A DNA stretch of 64,000 nucleotides from assembly GCA_963733935.1 (NCBI GenBank), contig CAVTEQ010000014.1, positions 682,001 through 746,000 on the forward strand, in the 5' to 3' direction. Positions 1 to 8,560 of this stretch are shown one piece after another. The translations under genes were made by a program, and so were the position numbers. Numbering within the stretch: position 1 is the first letter of the stretch; each line of letters opens with the position of its first letter. The notes under the pieces were generated by a model. That model worked only from the letters and a program-made list of their open reading frames with translations, made no database searches and was not told the origin of the DNA. The stretch comes from JAHFUA01 sp963733935. Its GTDB lineage: Bacteria > Acidobacteriota > Terriglobia > Terriglobales > Acidobacteriaceae.

Positions 1-1
1 C

Positions 2-658
2 GAGCAGGTCGCGCAAGACGCCCTGCAGAAGCGCATCCTGCGCTATGACAAAGCCGGCGAAGAGCACTTCAACCTGATCTCCGCGCTGCACAAGTCGGTT
101 CGCAACAGCGACGCCGACGCCTCCCTCTACTGGCTGGCGCGCATGATCGAAGCCGGCGAAGACCCGCTCTACATCGCGCGGCGGCTGGTGCGCATGGCGG
201 TCGAAGATATCGGCATGGCCGATCCCAACGCGCTCTCACTGACGGTCGCGGCGCGCGATGCCGTGGACTTCATCGGCATGCCGGAAGGCAATCTCGCGCT
301 GGCGGAAGCTGCCGTCTATCTCGCGCTCGCGCCCAAGTCCAACGCGCTCTACACCGCCTACGGCGCGGTGCAGCAGGACGTGGAGCGCACCGTCGCCGAA
401 CCTGTTCCCCTGCACCTCCGCAACGCGCCCACCGGATTGATGAAAGGACTGGGCTACGGCACCGGCTACCAGTACGCGCACGATCTCGACGCCAAGGTCG
501 CGGACATGCAGTGCCTGCCCGACAATCTGAAAAACCGCCGCTATTACTTCCCCACGCAGGAGGGCATCGAGAAGCGCATTCGCGAGCGCATGGAGGAAAT
601 TCGTAAGCGGCGGAAGGGCGCTGGCGAGAAGAGTTCTGCCCCTGAAAAAGAATCCTGA
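2..658 (+). CDS. rarA: Replication-associated recombination protein A (RarA/MgsA), C-terminal part
   Basis: This is the C-terminal ~218 residues of the AAA+ clamp-loader-like ATPase RarA, which acts at stalled replication forks. The gene enters from the left edge, so the Walker motifs are outside the window. The reading frame is open from base 2. It shows the family's C-terminal signature: YDKAGEEHFNLISALHKS, then DADASLYWLARMIEAGEDP, ARRLVRMAVEDIGMADP and a late GTGYQYAHD segment. The tail is basic and low in complexity. The next gene starts 70 bp downstream on the same strand. Identity is confident from these blocks. Confidence 0.93.
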   Translation, partial: EQVAQDALQKRILRYDKAGEEHFNLISALHKSVRNSDADASLYWLARMIEAGEDPLYIARRLVRMAVEDIGMADPNALSLTVAARDAVDFIGMPEGNLALAEAAVYLALAPKSNALYTAYGAVQQDVERTVAEPVPLHLRNAPTGLMKGLGYGTGYQYAHDLDAKVADMQCLPDNLKNRRYYFPTQEGIEKRIRERMEEIRKRRKGAGEKSSAPEKES

Positions 659-727
659 CCCGTCGCCGGGCATCCAGTAGGCTAGATTCCGGCAGGGCGG
701 CGACCCCGCCCAAAGTGTTGATTTTTT

Positions 728-2143
728 ATGGCCACCAGCCCCTATCCCAGCTCCGAAGCTTCGGACTTTGTCTCGCGGTCGCGCCTTCTGGACGAAGTGA
801 GCCGCATCCAGCAGGCGGCGCAGAAGATCACTTCCACGCTCGATCTCGACCTGCTGATCGACCACGTGGTCGGGGAAGTGGCGCGCAGCTTCGGCTGCGT
901 AGAGACTGCTATCTTCCTGCGTGATTTCGAAGCCAATGACATGGTGCTGGCCGGCGTCCGGGGATGCACGACGCACGGCAAGGGCGCGCGGGTGAAGATC
1001 GGCAAACAGGGCATGGTGGGCTGGGTGGCGGCTACCGGGGAGCCGCGCTACGCTCCCGATGTCCGCACGGATCCCTTCTACATCGCCTGCGAGCCCGGTA
1101 CCTTATCCGAGCTGGACATCCCCCTGAAGGTGGGCGGGCAGGTGATCGGCGTTTTCAGTACCACCTGGCCCGAGCTGGATGCCTTCCCGCTCGAGCAAAG
1201 GCGGCTCCTGGAAGTGCTGGCGGGGCACATAGCCGTTGCCATCGGGAACGCCCGGTTGTTCCAGCAGGAGCGCCTGGAGCGGCAACGCATTCAGGACGAT
1301 GCCCGGGAAGCCCGCGAGATCCAGCAAGCGCTGTTTCCGCAGTCGTCTCCCATGGTTCCCGGGTTTGCCATTCAAGGGCTGTGCGCGCCTGCGGGCGCCG
1401 TGAGCGGCGACTGGTACGACTTCATCCCTCTGGCCGAGGGCCGCTGGGGACTGGTGCTGGCCGATGTTTCGGGCAAGGGCATGGCGGCCGCGCTGTTGAT
1501 GTCGGCGACGCGCCGGTTGGTGCGCTCGCTGGCGGAAGCGGCTCCGCATCAGCGCCGTCCCTCGCGTTCTGCCCAGCGTAAATTAGACGGCCAGGATCGT
1601 CCGGACGGCCAGTTGTCGCTGGGTCTTGCCGGCGCGGAGATTGGATTTAACCAACTCTCGCTAACTTCGATGGAACGCGGGCACGAGCTGGGTGTGGGAG
1701 CCGCCAGCCCCGGCGAACTGCTGGTGCGCGTGAACGCCAGCATCATGGACGAGCTGCCCGCGGGCAAGTACGTCACCATGATCTACGGCGTGCTCGATCC
1801 CCGGCGGCGCAGTTTCACCTTCGCCAATGCCGGGCATCCGTGGCCGCTGCTGGTGGAAAGCACCGGCGCGCGCTCAATTCCTACACAGGCTGGACTCCCG
1901 TTAGGGCTGAGGCCCGGCAAGTACAGCGAGGAGACGGTGACGCTCGCTCCCGGCGCGCGCCTGCTGTTCTACAGCGATGGCATCACGGAAGCCAGCGACG
2001 GCGCCGAGGAGTACGGCACCGAGCGCATAGTCGCACATCTTTCTCGGCCCGACACTTGCGCTGAAACGCTGCTCGAAGAGGTGCGCGCCTATTGCCGCGG
2101 ATCGTTTGCCGACGACGCCACGGTGATTCTGGTGCGCTGCTGA
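728..2143 (+). CDS. GAF domain-containing PP2C/SpoIIE-type serine phosphatase (RsbU-like)
   Basis: A 471-residue predicted cytoplasmic signalling phosphatase. An N-terminal GAF sensor domain (about residues 15-175) is followed by a short helical linker and a SpoIIE/PP2C catalytic domain (about 205-471). Metal-binding landmarks are VSGDWYDF, LADVSGKGMAAALLMS, FANAGHPWPLL, LLFYSDGITEA and FADDATVIL. Such proteins usually dephosphorylate anti-anti-sigma factors, but no partner-switching genes are adjacent, so the target is unknown. An insert of about 45 polar residues (roughly 275-320) interrupts the domain between SATRRLVRSLAEAAP and SPGELLVRVN, where relatives are shorter. The ATG follows a poor ribosome-binding site. 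Confidence 0.88.
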   Translation: MATSPYPSSEASDFVSRSRLLDEVSRIQQAAQKITSTLDLDLLIDHVVGEVARSFGCVETAIFLRDFEANDMVLAGVRGCTTHGKGARVKIGKQGMVGWVAATGEPRYAPDVRTDPFYIACEPGTLSELDIPLKVGGQVIGVFSTTWPELDAFPLEQRRLLEVLAGHIAVAIGNARLFQQERLERQRIQDDAREAREIQQALFPQSSPMVPGFAIQGLCAPAGAVSGDWYDFIPLAEGRWGLVLADVSGKGMAAALLMSATRRLVRSLAEAAPHQRRPSRSAQRKLDGQDRPDGQLSLGLAGAEIGFNQLSLTSMERGHELGVGAASPGELLVRVNASIMDELPAGKYVTMIYGVLDPRRRSFTFANAGHPWPLLVESTGARSIPTQAGLPLGLRPGKYSEETVTLAPGARLLFYSDGITEASDGAEEYGTERIVAHLSRPDTCAETLLEEVRAYCRGSFADDATVILVRC

Positions 2144-2162
2144 TCGTCGAACAGAGCGCACG

Positions 2163-2888
2163 CTAATTATCGAATTCCTCCTCGTAATCCTTGTTGAACA
2201 CCAGCGCCAACTCGCGCGGGGCATCGATGATCACGTCCGGCGGCACGACCTTCAGCGTGTCCGGGCGGAAGCCGTAGTTCACGCCGCAGCTCCAGGTGCC
2301 GGCATTGCGCGCGGTGATTACGTCGATCTCCGAATCCCCGATGATGATGGCCTGCTCCGGCGGTGTCCCGGTCTCCTGAAGCAGAGCGTTAGCGCCCATC
2401 GGGTCCGGCTTCTTGGTGGCGAAGCTGTTGCCGCCGTAAACCTGGACGAACATGTCCCGCAGCCCCAGACCTTCAAGAATCTGGGTCGGAGGCCGTACCG
2501 GCTTGTTGCTCAGCACCGCGAACTTGCGCTCCAGGCGGCTGCCATTGTTCTCGGCCCAGCGCACCGCTTCCAGCGCCTCGCGAATGCCGGGATAGAGCGT
2601 GGTGTTGTCCAGCTTGTGCTCGCGGTAGTACTGCAGGAAGAAATCGAGGGCCTCGTGCATGTAGCGGCTGTCGTCGGGGTCGCCCAGGGCGCGGCGGACC
2701 AGCATGGGCGCGCCGTCGCCGATATAGTTGGCAATGGCCGCCTGCGAAAGCTCCTGGCGGCCGAAGTGGCGCAGCATGGCGTTAACCGCATGCGCCAGAT
2801 CGAGTTGGGAATCGATCAGGGTGCCGTCCAGGTCGAAGATCAGCAGCCGGATCTGCTCCGCCGGAATGGGACGATGGACCGTGATCAC
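2163..2888 (-). CDS. gph: HAD-superfamily phosphatase, phosphoglycolate phosphatase-like
   Basis: A 241-residue haloacid dehalogenase-type hydrolase. Motif I is LLIFDLDGTLIDS (nucleophile Asp), motif II is VLSNKP, motif III the Lys of KKPDPMGAN, and motif IV IIIGDSEIDVITARNAG. The helical cap between motifs I and II fits the Gph/PGP subgroup that hydrolyses 2-phosphoglycolate, but HAD substrate specificity cannot be read from sequence alone. It is convergent with the upstream phosphatase gene. The likely start is GTG at 2888. The C-terminus is acidic. Confidence 0.85.
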   Translation of the reverse strand: MITVHRPIPAEQIRLLIFDLDGTLIDSQLDLAHAVNAMLRHFGRQELSQAAIANYIGDGAPMLVRRALGDPDDSRYMHEALDFFLQYYREHKLDNTTLYPGIREALEAVRWAENNGSRLERKFAVLSNKPVRPPTQILEGLGLRDMFVQVYGGNSFATKKPDPMGANALLQETGTPPEQAIIIGDSEIDVITARNAGTWSCGVNYGFRPDTLKVVPPDVIIDAPRELALVFNKDYEEEFDN

Positions 2889-3052
2889 GAAAGTATCCGC
2901 CCCAGTGACCTTGGTTCCCCATCAGTATATTCGCAGCCCTTGCCAGCGCGCCCGGCATGCGAAAATCACCCAGGCTGGAACCGGCCCGTTTTACAATGAC
3001 GCAGGGGCGCGATGGCATGCTCGCCGGGGCCTGATTGCATCTGAGGGAGTGA

Positions 3053-5260
3053 ATGGCTACCACCAAGACTGTACCCAAGGTCGGCGGTAAAGTCCTCGAA
3101 GCGCCGGAAAAATCCTACCAGGGCCTGAGCCGCCGGCAGCTCATCGATGCCTATCGGCTGATGTTCCTCTCGCGGCGGATCGACGACCGCGAGATCCTGC
3201 TCAAGCGCCAGCAAAAGATCTTCTTCCAGATCTCGGGCGCCGGGCACGAGGCGGTGCTCGTAGCGGCCGGCCTCGCCCTGAAGCCTGGACACGACTGGTT
3301 CTTTCCTTACTATCGTGATCGCGCGCTGGCCCTCACCTTGGGGATGAAGCCGCTGGACATGTTCCTGCAGGCGGTGGGCGCCGCCGACGATCCTTGCTCG
3401 GGTGGCCGCCAGATGCCTTCGCACTGGTCCAGCCGCGAGCTCAATATTGTTACCGGCTCCTCGCCCACGGGCTCGCAGTTTCTGCACGCCATCGGCTGCG
3501 CTGAAGCTGGGCGCTACTTCGCCCGCCATCCCGAGACAGCCAAGAAAGCGACCGGCGACTATCGCGAATTCAAGGACGTAACCTTCCAGGGCGACGAAGT
3601 GGTCTACGTTTCTTCCGGCGAAGGCACCACCAGCCAGGGCGAATTCTGGGAGTCCATGAACGCGGCCTCCAACCTGAAGCTGCCGGTCCTCTACCTGATC
3701 GAGGACAACGAATACGCCATCTCCGTGCCCTGTGAGGCGCAGACCGCGGGCGGCAACATCTCGCGGCTGGTGGCCAATTTCCCCGACTTTCATTTCGAGG
3801 AGTGCGACGGCACCGACGTAGTGGAAAGCTACGCTGCCGTCAGCCGCGCGGTGGAGCACATTCGCGCCGGCAAAGGACCGGGCTTCGTGCACGCGCACGT
3901 CATCCGCCCGTACTCGCACTCGCTTTCCGACGACGAGCGCCTCTACCGCCCTGAGTCGGAGCGCAAAGAAGAAGTCAAGCGCGATCCCATCACCCGCCTG
4001 CAGATGTTCCTGATTCGCGAAGGCATCCTCGACGAGAAGGGCATCAACGAGCTGGAAAAACAGGCAGACCAGGAGGTGCTGGAAGCAAGCGACCAGGCGC
4101 TGGAAGCGCCGGCGGCGAGGAAGGAATCGATCCTGCAGTTCATCTACTCGCCCAACCTTGATCCTACTTCGTCGAAGTTCGAGTCCCCGGCTGCCCCCGC
4201 GCCAGCTCCCGCCAAGCCCGGTGCGGTCGCGGAAAAGACCATGGCAGACCTGATCAACGCCTGCCTGAAGGATGAGATGCGCCGTGATCCACGCATCGTC
4301 GTGTTTGGCGAGGACGTTGCCGACTGCACCCGCGAACAGTATTTGAAGGACAAGCTGGTCAAAGGCAAGGGCGGCGTCTTCAAACTCACCGCCGGCCTGC
4401 AGATTGAGTTCGGCCCGGACCGTGTCTTCAACTCGCCGCTGGCAGAAGCCAGCATCGTGGGGCGCAGTATCGGCATGGCCGTGCGCGGGCTCAAGCCCGT
4501 GGCAGAGATCCAGTTCTTCGACTACATCTGGCCGGCGATGCACCAGTTGCGCAATGAACTGCCGCTGATTCGCTGGCGCTCGTTCAACGGTTTCTCGTGC
4601 CCGGCGGTGATCCGCGTTGCCATTGGCGGGTACCTGACCGGAGGCGCCATCTACCATTCGCAGTGCGGCGAGACCATCTTCACCCATATCCCCGGACTGC
4701 GCGTGGTCTTCCCGTCGAATGCGCTCGACGCCAATGGACTGTTGCGCACCGCCATTCGCTCGGACGATCCGGTGCTGTTCCTCGAGCACAAGCGGCTCTA
4801 TCGCGAGACCTATGGACGCGCCCCGTACCCCGGGCCGGACCACATGATCCCGTTTGGCAAGGCGCGAGTGGCCCGTGCAGGCAGCGACGTGTCGGTGATC
4901 ACCTACGGCGCGGTCGTGCCGCGCGCGCTACAGGCAGCGCAACGCGCCGAGCGCGACCATCAGCTCAGCGTGGAGATCATCGACCTGCGCACGCTGAGTC
5001 CCTACGACTGGGAGGCGATCGCCACCTCGGTGCGCAAGACCAGCCGCGTGATCGTAGCTTACGAGGACGTGTTGAGTTGGGGCTACGGCGCCGAGATCGC
5101 CGCCCGCATCGCCGACGAGCTGTTCGAGGAACTCGATGCCCCGGTGCGCCGCGTTGCCGCCATGGACACCTTCTGCGCTTACCAGCCGGCGCTCGAAGAT
5201 GAGATCCTGCCCCAGGCCGAAGATCTCTACCAGGCCATGCTGAAGCTCGCCGGCTTCTGA
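3053..5260 (+). CDS. Fused alpha/beta subunits of a thiamine-diphosphate 2-oxoacid dehydrogenase E1
   Basis: A 735-residue fusion of E1-alpha (about 25-345) and E1-beta (about 395-735), joined by an Ala/Pro-rich linker near residues 375-390. The alpha half has the ThDP motif GEGTTSQGEFWESMNAASN ending in LIEDNEYAIS. The beta half has VFGEDVAD, FNSPLAEASIVG and the transketolase C-domain block VITYGAVVPRAL. It would decarboxylate a branched-chain 2-oxoacid or pyruvate within a multienzyme complex. No E2 or E3 gene is nearby, so the substrate is not determined. GGGAG just upstream supports the ATG at 3053. The gene stands alone between divergent and intergenic boundaries. Confidence 0.88.
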   Translation: MATTKTVPKVGGKVLEAPEKSYQGLSRRQLIDAYRLMFLSRRIDDREILLKRQQKIFFQISGAGHEAVLVAAGLALKPGHDWFFPYYRDRALALTLGMKPLDMFLQAVGAADDPCSGGRQMPSHWSSRELNIVTGSSPTGSQFLHAIGCAEAGRYFARHPETAKKATGDYREFKDVTFQGDEVVYVSSGEGTTSQGEFWESMNAASNLKLPVLYLIEDNEYAISVPCEAQTAGGNISRLVANFPDFHFEECDGTDVVESYAAVSRAVEHIRAGKGPGFVHAHVIRPYSHSLSDDERLYRPESERKEEVKRDPITRLQMFLIREGILDEKGINELEKQADQEVLEASDQALEAPAARKESILQFIYSPNLDPTSSKFESPAAPAPAPAKPGAVAEKTMADLINACLKDEMRRDPRIVVFGEDVADCTREQYLKDKLVKGKGGVFKLTAGLQIEFGPDRVFNSPLAEASIVGRSIGMAVRGLKPVAEIQFFDYIWPAMHQLRNELPLIRWRSFNGFSCPAVIRVAIGGYLTGGAIYHSQCGETIFTHIPGLRVVFPSNALDANGLLRTAIRSDDPVLFLEHKRLYRETYGRAPYPGPDHMIPFGKARVARAGSDVSVITYGAVVPRALQAAQRAERDHQLSVEIIDLRTLSPYDWEAIATSVRKTSRVIVAYEDVLSWGYGAEIAARIADELFEELDAPVRRVAAMDTFCAYQPALEDEILPQAEDLYQAMLKLAGF

Positions 5261-5266
5261 GCATTC

Positions 5267-5301
5267 GGTAGTGTCCTGATTTGACAAATCAGGACACCAC
5301 C
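5267..5301. repeat. Near-perfect 16-bp-arm hairpin with 3-nt loop
   Basis: Seven bases after the E1 stop, a GGTAGTGTCCTGATTT arm is followed by GAC and the inverted arm AAATCAGGACACCACC, with one mismatch. There is no T-run on the plus strand, so it is not a standard intrinsic terminator. It could still fold to end transcription or be a remnant of a mobile-element end. Confidence 0.6.
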
Positions 5302-5353
5302 GACCCATTCCGACCACACCAGTCTCGCGAACAATCCGAGTACAATCGCGACC

Positions 5354-6287
5354 ATGCGGGTATTGGTCAGCGGTGCGTCGGGACTGATCGGCTCGGCGCT
5401 GACGGCGGCGCTGGAGTCTGCCGGGCACTCCGTTGTGCGGTTGGTCCGGCGTCCCGCGGCCGCTAATGAGATTCAATGGGATGTGGGTGCCCCACCCTTG
5501 GCCGAAAATCCCCTCCCTTCGAAAACCGCGAAGGGTGGGCCACCCAGTGGGTCTTTCGACGGTTTCGACGCTGTGGTCCATCTCGCCGGAGAGAGCATCG
5601 CCGGGCGATGGACAGCGGCGAAGAAAGCCCGCATCCGCGACAGCCGGGTGCAGGGAACCAGCACGCTCTCCTCAGCTCTCGCGCAAACCTCGCGCCCTCC
5701 GAAAGTCCTGGTCTGCGCCTCGGCCATCGGCATCTACGGCGATCGTGGCGATGAAGTATTGCGCGAGCAGAGCGCTGGCCGCTCCGATTTTCTCGCCCAG
5801 GTCGTGCAGCAATGGGAACTCGCCACGGAGCCGGTGGCCCGAGCCGGTATTCGTGTCGTGTCCCTGCGGTTCGGCGTGGTGCTCAGCGCGCACGGCGGGG
5901 CGCTGGCCCAGATGCTGCGGCCGTTCCGCATGGGCATGGGCGGGCGCATCGGCAGCGGCAACCAGTGGATGAGCTGGATCGCGCTCGAGGATGTAGTCGG
6001 AATCATTCAGCATGCTCTGGCCACCGAATCGCTGCGCGGCCCGGTAAATACGGTCGCGACCGATCCGGTCACCAACGCCGAATTCACCCGCGCTCTCGGC
6101 AAAGCGCTTCACCGGCCAGCCATCTTCCCGTTACCTGCATTCATGGTCCGGCTCGATGTTCGGCGAGATGGGCGAGGCGCTCCTCTTGAGCAGCCAGCGC
6201 GTGGATTGTGGCAAGCTTCTCACTAGCGGCTACCGGTTTCGATATCCCGAGCTGAAGCCGGCTCTGGAAGCTCTTCTGTCTAGGTGA
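5354..6287 (+). CDS. TIGR01777-family NAD(P)-dependent epimerase (SDR), frameshifted near the C-terminus
   Basis: An extended short-chain dehydrogenase/epimerase-like protein of the YfcH/SDR39U1 type. The nucleotide-binding start is MRVLVSGASGLIGSALTAAL, followed by HLAGESIAGRWT, SAIGIYGDRGDE and the NAEFTRALGKALHRP segment. The first frame stops at 6226. The conserved end (MFGEMGEALLLSSQRV, then GYRFRYPELKPALEALL) continues in another frame to TGA at 6287, and removing one G at about 6155 restores the gene. An extra ~15-residue Pro/Gly/Lys-rich segment at about residues 45-63 is the translation of a palindromic repeat. The 3' end overlaps the convergent transporter gene by 8 bp. Confidence 0.85.
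5486..5539 (+). repeat. GGTGC-box palindromic repeat inside the epimerase gene (25-nt loop variant)
   Basis: A GGTGC box is followed by the 12-nt arm CCCACCCTTGGC, a 25-nt loop and the arm GCGAAGGGTGGG (11 of 12 pair). Box and arm start match the intergenic copies at 36416, 37163, 21574 and 58694, but the loop is longer. It is read through in frame. Confidence 0.7.
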
Positions 6288-7134
6288 ACAAGTCGAAGAG
6301 GAAAAAGATTCCCAGAGCGGTGAGTGCAAGACCATACCAACGCTCGAGCATCGCCGGAAGGGTCCGAATCGCCATTCGCGCGCCCAGATAGGAGCATGGA
6401 ACCGAACCAAGAGCAATGAGTCCCGTGACTCCCCACGGGATATGTCCGAGATACCAGTGAACAACCGTTCCCGGCACGGCCAGGACTGCAGAAACGGCCA
6501 GTGAGCAGGCAAAAGCCTTCTTGATGGGCAGGCGGAGGAAGCGAGCATAACTTGGGGCGAGCAGGAATCCGCCGGAGTTGGCCAGCAAACCGGAGATGAA
6601 GCCTACGCCGATTGCCACCGTCATCAGCCGTAAGCGCCAGAACCGGGGCCGAACGCTTGAGTCATTGCCATTTCTGCCTTCGTGCTCCGTTCTGTCTGCT
6701 GTCGGCTTGAACAGGAACGAGATCCCAAATCCTAAAACCAACAGGGCGGTCACGATGAGCAGAGGTTTCGCGCCGGTAACTTTCGAGAGCAAGGCCCCGC
6801 CAATCGTCGCCGGGACGCCCCATGCGACGCTCCACCAGACCACCTGCCAATCGAGCAAGTGGGCTTGCCAATACTCGGCAGAAGCCACCAAGGTGCCGGG
6901 AATCGTCGCCGGCAGCGGCGATGCCACAGCGACAAAGCCGGGGAAGCCGATCAGGCTCATGAGGGGCGTGGCCACGGCGCTGCCGCCCTTTCCGAAAAGC
7001 CCACCCAGAAAGCCGACTGCCACTCCCACCACGAACGCGCCCACACTGCGCCTTAACTGATGATGGGCGGCCAGCAACAGAAGTAACGTGGCGGCATCGG
7101 GCATGACGCGAGAGGCTATTGCTGCGCTAAGCAC
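6280..7134 (-). CDS. TauE/SafE-family sulfite/anion exporter-like membrane protein
   Basis: A 284-residue polytopic membrane protein with about eight hydrophobic segments in two similar halves. The family's glycine-rich first block is VGVAVGFLGGLFGKGGSAVATPLM, and the second half opens with AIGVGFISGLLANSGGFLLAP. TauE/SafE proteins export sulfite, sulfoacetate or related organosulfur anions, but the substrate here cannot be inferred. A charged stretch of about 25 residues separates the halves. The start may be GTG at 7134 or ATG at 7104. No metabolic partner is adjacent. Confidence 0.82.
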   Translation of the reverse strand: MLSAAIASRVMPDAATLLLLLAAHHQLRRSVGAFVVGVAVGFLGGLFGKGGSAVATPLMSLIGFPGFVAVASPLPATIPGTLVASAEYWQAHLLDWQVVWWSVAWGVPATIGGALLSKVTGAKPLLIVTALLVLGFGISFLFKPTADRTEHEGRNGNDSSVRPRFWRLRLMTVAIGVGFISGLLANSGGFLLAPSYARFLRLPIKKAFACSLAVSAVLAVPGTVVHWYLGHIPWGVTGLIALGSVPCSYLGARMAIRTLPAMLERWYGLALTALGIFFLFDLFT

Positions 7135-7291
7135 GCGGCATCTCCGATGCTTGCAATCGCGTGATCACTGCTCGATTCTGGGGCAGATTATCGGAGCCGG
7201 CCATGGCTGCATTAATGAGTTGACTTGACTAATCTACGGCTCAATTTTCTCAGCTTCGCAGCGAGAATCGGCATCATACGGTGAGACCAAG

Positions 7292-8560
7292 ATGGACCGC
7301 TACCTCTGCATCCATTGCCATTTCTATCAGCCGCCGCGAGAGAATCCCTGGCTGGAGGCGGTGGAAGTGCAGGAATCCGCTTCCCCATATCACGACTGGA
7401 ACCGCCGCATCACGGCCGAGTGCTACGCGCCCAATGCGGCCTCGCGCCTGCTGGATGGTTCCAACCGCATCACCAAGATCGTCAACAACTACGCCCACAT
7501 CAGCTTCAACTTCGGTCCCACGCTGCTCTCCTGGATGGAGGACAACGCGCCCGGCACCTATCAGTCGATCCTCGATGCCGATCGCGAAAGCCAGCAACGC
7601 TTCTCCGGCCACGGCAATGCGCTCGCCCAGGCCTATAACCACATGATCCTGCCCCTGGCCGATCGCGCCGACAAATACACGCAAATATTGTGGGGGATTC
7701 GGGATTTCGAGCACCGCTTCCGCCGCCATCCCGAAGGCATGTGGCTTCCGGAAACCGCGGTGAACATCGAGACGCTGGAGATACTGGCCTCCCTCGGCAT
7801 CCGCTTCACCGTGCTGGCGCAGCGGCAGGCGAAGAGCGTGCGCAAGGTTGGCGGCCGCACCTGGAAGGAAGTCCAAGGGGTCATCGATCCGTCGCGGGCT
7901 TATCGTTTGCGGCTGCCCTCGAGGCGCGTCATCACGCTCTTCTTTTATGACGGCCCGATTTCCCAGGCCGTAGCCTTCGAAGGATTGCTCAGCAATGGCG
8001 AGCAGTTCGCGCAACGGCTGCTGAGCGGCTTCTCCGACGAGCGCACCTGGCCGCAATTGATGCACATCGCCACCGACGGCGAAACCTATGGGCATCACCA
8101 CAAGTACGGCGACATGGCGCTGGCCTATGCTCTCGACCATATCGCCAACCAGAATCTGGCGAAGATCACCAATTACGGCGAGTTCCTGGAACAGCATCCG
8201 CCCACGCACGAGGCCGAGATCGTGGACAACAGCTCCTGGAGCTGCGTTCACGGGATTGAACGCTGGCGCGCCGACTGCGGCTGTTCGACCGGAGGCCGTC
8301 CCGGCTGGAACCAGCAGTGGCGGGCGCCTCTGCGGCAGTCCCTGGATTGGCTGCGCGACGAGCTCCGGCCTCACTTCGAGCAGAAGGCCGCCACGCTGCT
8401 GAAGGACCCGTCGGCGGCGCGCAACGACTATATCGATGTTGTGCTGGACCGCACCCTCGAGAACCAGGAGCGCTTCTTTGCCAAGCATGCGCGTCCGGCT
8501 TCCACGCCGGGAGACGAACGCGGCGGGCAATGGATCTCCGTCACCGAGCCTGCCCGATGA
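7292..8560 (+). CDS. Glycoside hydrolase family 57/DUF3536 protein, N-terminal part (frameshifted)
   Basis: First part of an ~830-residue alpha-glucan-acting enzyme. The N-terminal GH57 fold begins CIHCHFYQPPRENPWLE and contains YAHISFNFGPTLLSWME, PEGMWLPETAVN and HIATDGETYGHHHKYGD, which include the family's His and acidic catalytic-region residues. DUF3536 proteins of this kind are annotated as alpha-amylase/alpha-mannosidase-like, and their substrate has rarely been tested. The frame runs out after the normal Asn/Gln-Glu-Arg-Phe-Phe segment near residue 395, and the protein continues in the frame covering 8436-9803. A one-base gain between about 8495 and 8565 explains the break. Confidence 0.87.
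   Translation: MDRYLCIHCHFYQPPRENPWLEAVEVQESASPYHDWNRRITAECYAPNAASRLLDGSNRITKIVNNYAHISFNFGPTLLSWMEDNAPGTYQSILDADRESQQRFSGHGNALAQAYNHMILPLADRADKYTQILWGIRDFEHRFRRHPEGMWLPETAVNIETLEILASLGIRFTVLAQRQAKSVRKVGGRTWKEVQGVIDPSRAYRLRLPSRRVITLFFYDGPISQAVAFEGLLSNGEQFAQRLLSGFSDERTWPQLMHIATDGETYGHHHKYGDMALAYALDHIANQNLAKITNYGEFLEQHPPTHEAEIVDNSSWSCVHGIERWRADCGCSTGGRPGWNQQWRAPLRQSLDWLRDELRPHFEQKAATLLKDPSAARNDYIDVVLDRTLENQERFFAKHARPASTPGDERGGQWISVTEPAR

Noticed and set aside
2966..4843. 625-codon open frame antisense to the E1 gene
   Set aside because: Its translation is Arg/Gly/His/Val-rich with no domain, and it is the mirror of a clear enzyme gene. Long antisense frames are expected in GC-rich codon usage. 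The same applies to those at 7274-8842, 12046-13275, 22957-24543 and 33677-35482.
5267..5301. Intact insertion sequence or MITE
   Set aside because: No transposase and no target-site duplication could be seen, so it is listed only as a hairpin.
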